Source: Nitrososphaeria archaeon
GTDB taxonomy: Archaea; Thermoproteota; Nitrososphaeria; JACIWG01
Reading direction: 5' to 3'
NCBI GenBank assembly: GCA_014361085.1
Contig: JACIWG010000105.1
Coordinates: 1-5,426 of the forward strand
DNA: 5,426 nt
Part shown: positions 5,413 to 5,426 of the stretch, in pieces
Layout: the number at the start of each line of letters is the position of its first letter
How positions within the stretch are numbered: position 1 is the stretch's first letter
Notes under the pieces: model-generated
Databases searched by the model: none
The model's input: only the letters and a program-made list of their open reading frames with translations
Told to the model about the DNA's origin: nothing
Program-made: the position numbers and the translations under genes

Positions 5413-5426
5413 ATTATTTTCAATTC

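Noticed and set aside
1..5426. CRISPR array, insertion sequence or phage remnant
   Set aside because: No regularly spaced repeats, transposase motifs, terminal inverted repeats or integrase-like genes were seen; gene packing is that of ordinary chromosomal transport loci.

Overview
The window looks archaeal, probably from an anaerobic and possibly thermophilic member of the Thermoproteota (TACK) lineages. By eye the DNA is moderately AT-rich. Four things point to archaea: a fusion of an AbrB-type DNA-binding domain to a PhoU domain; a solute-binding protein with an uncleaved-looking N-terminal anchor and no lipobox cysteine; translation signals of the GGTGA/GGAGG type inside an operon; and first genes that lack a Shine-Dalgarno site but carry a TATA-like box ending 28-30 nt before the start codon, the layout of leaderless archaeal transcripts. 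The exact lineage cannot be fixed from this sequence.

Layout. Positions 3121 down to 1 (minus strand) hold one tightly packed operon: tupA (solute-binding protein), tupB (permease) and tupC (ATPase) of a tungstate-type ABC importer. These are followed by a ModE-type winged-helix regulator fused to a periplasmic-binding-protein-like domain, which runs off the left edge. Gene junctions are 0 nt, 2 nt and a 4-nt TTGA overlap. The 268-bp gap 3122-3389 carries the tup promoter, a ModE-box-like inverted repeat over the expected transcription start, a repeated CGCTAA motif and a doubtful 26-codon ORF. Positions 3390-4166 (minus) encode a hydrophobic protein that resembles the substrate-binding (S) component of an ECF vitamin/metal transporter. 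An 89-bp divergent gap separates it from an AbrB-PhoU protein at 4256-5251 (plus). At the right end, convergent with it, is a 31-codon gene (5278-5373, minus) for an extremely glutamate-rich peptide with aromatic residues about every fourth position and its own TATA-like box.

How the parts fit. TupABC would import tungstate (or molybdate) for pterin-cofactor enzymes. The co-transcribed regulator would sense oxyanion status through its binding-protein-like domain and act back on the palindrome in front of tupA, giving an autoregulated uptake circuit. The ECF-like gene and the AbrB-PhoU gene share a divergent promoter region, but no functional link between them is visible. The observations most worth following are the operator palindrome in front of an operon encoding its own ModE-like regulator, and the acidic-aromatic mini-protein, which I do not recognise.
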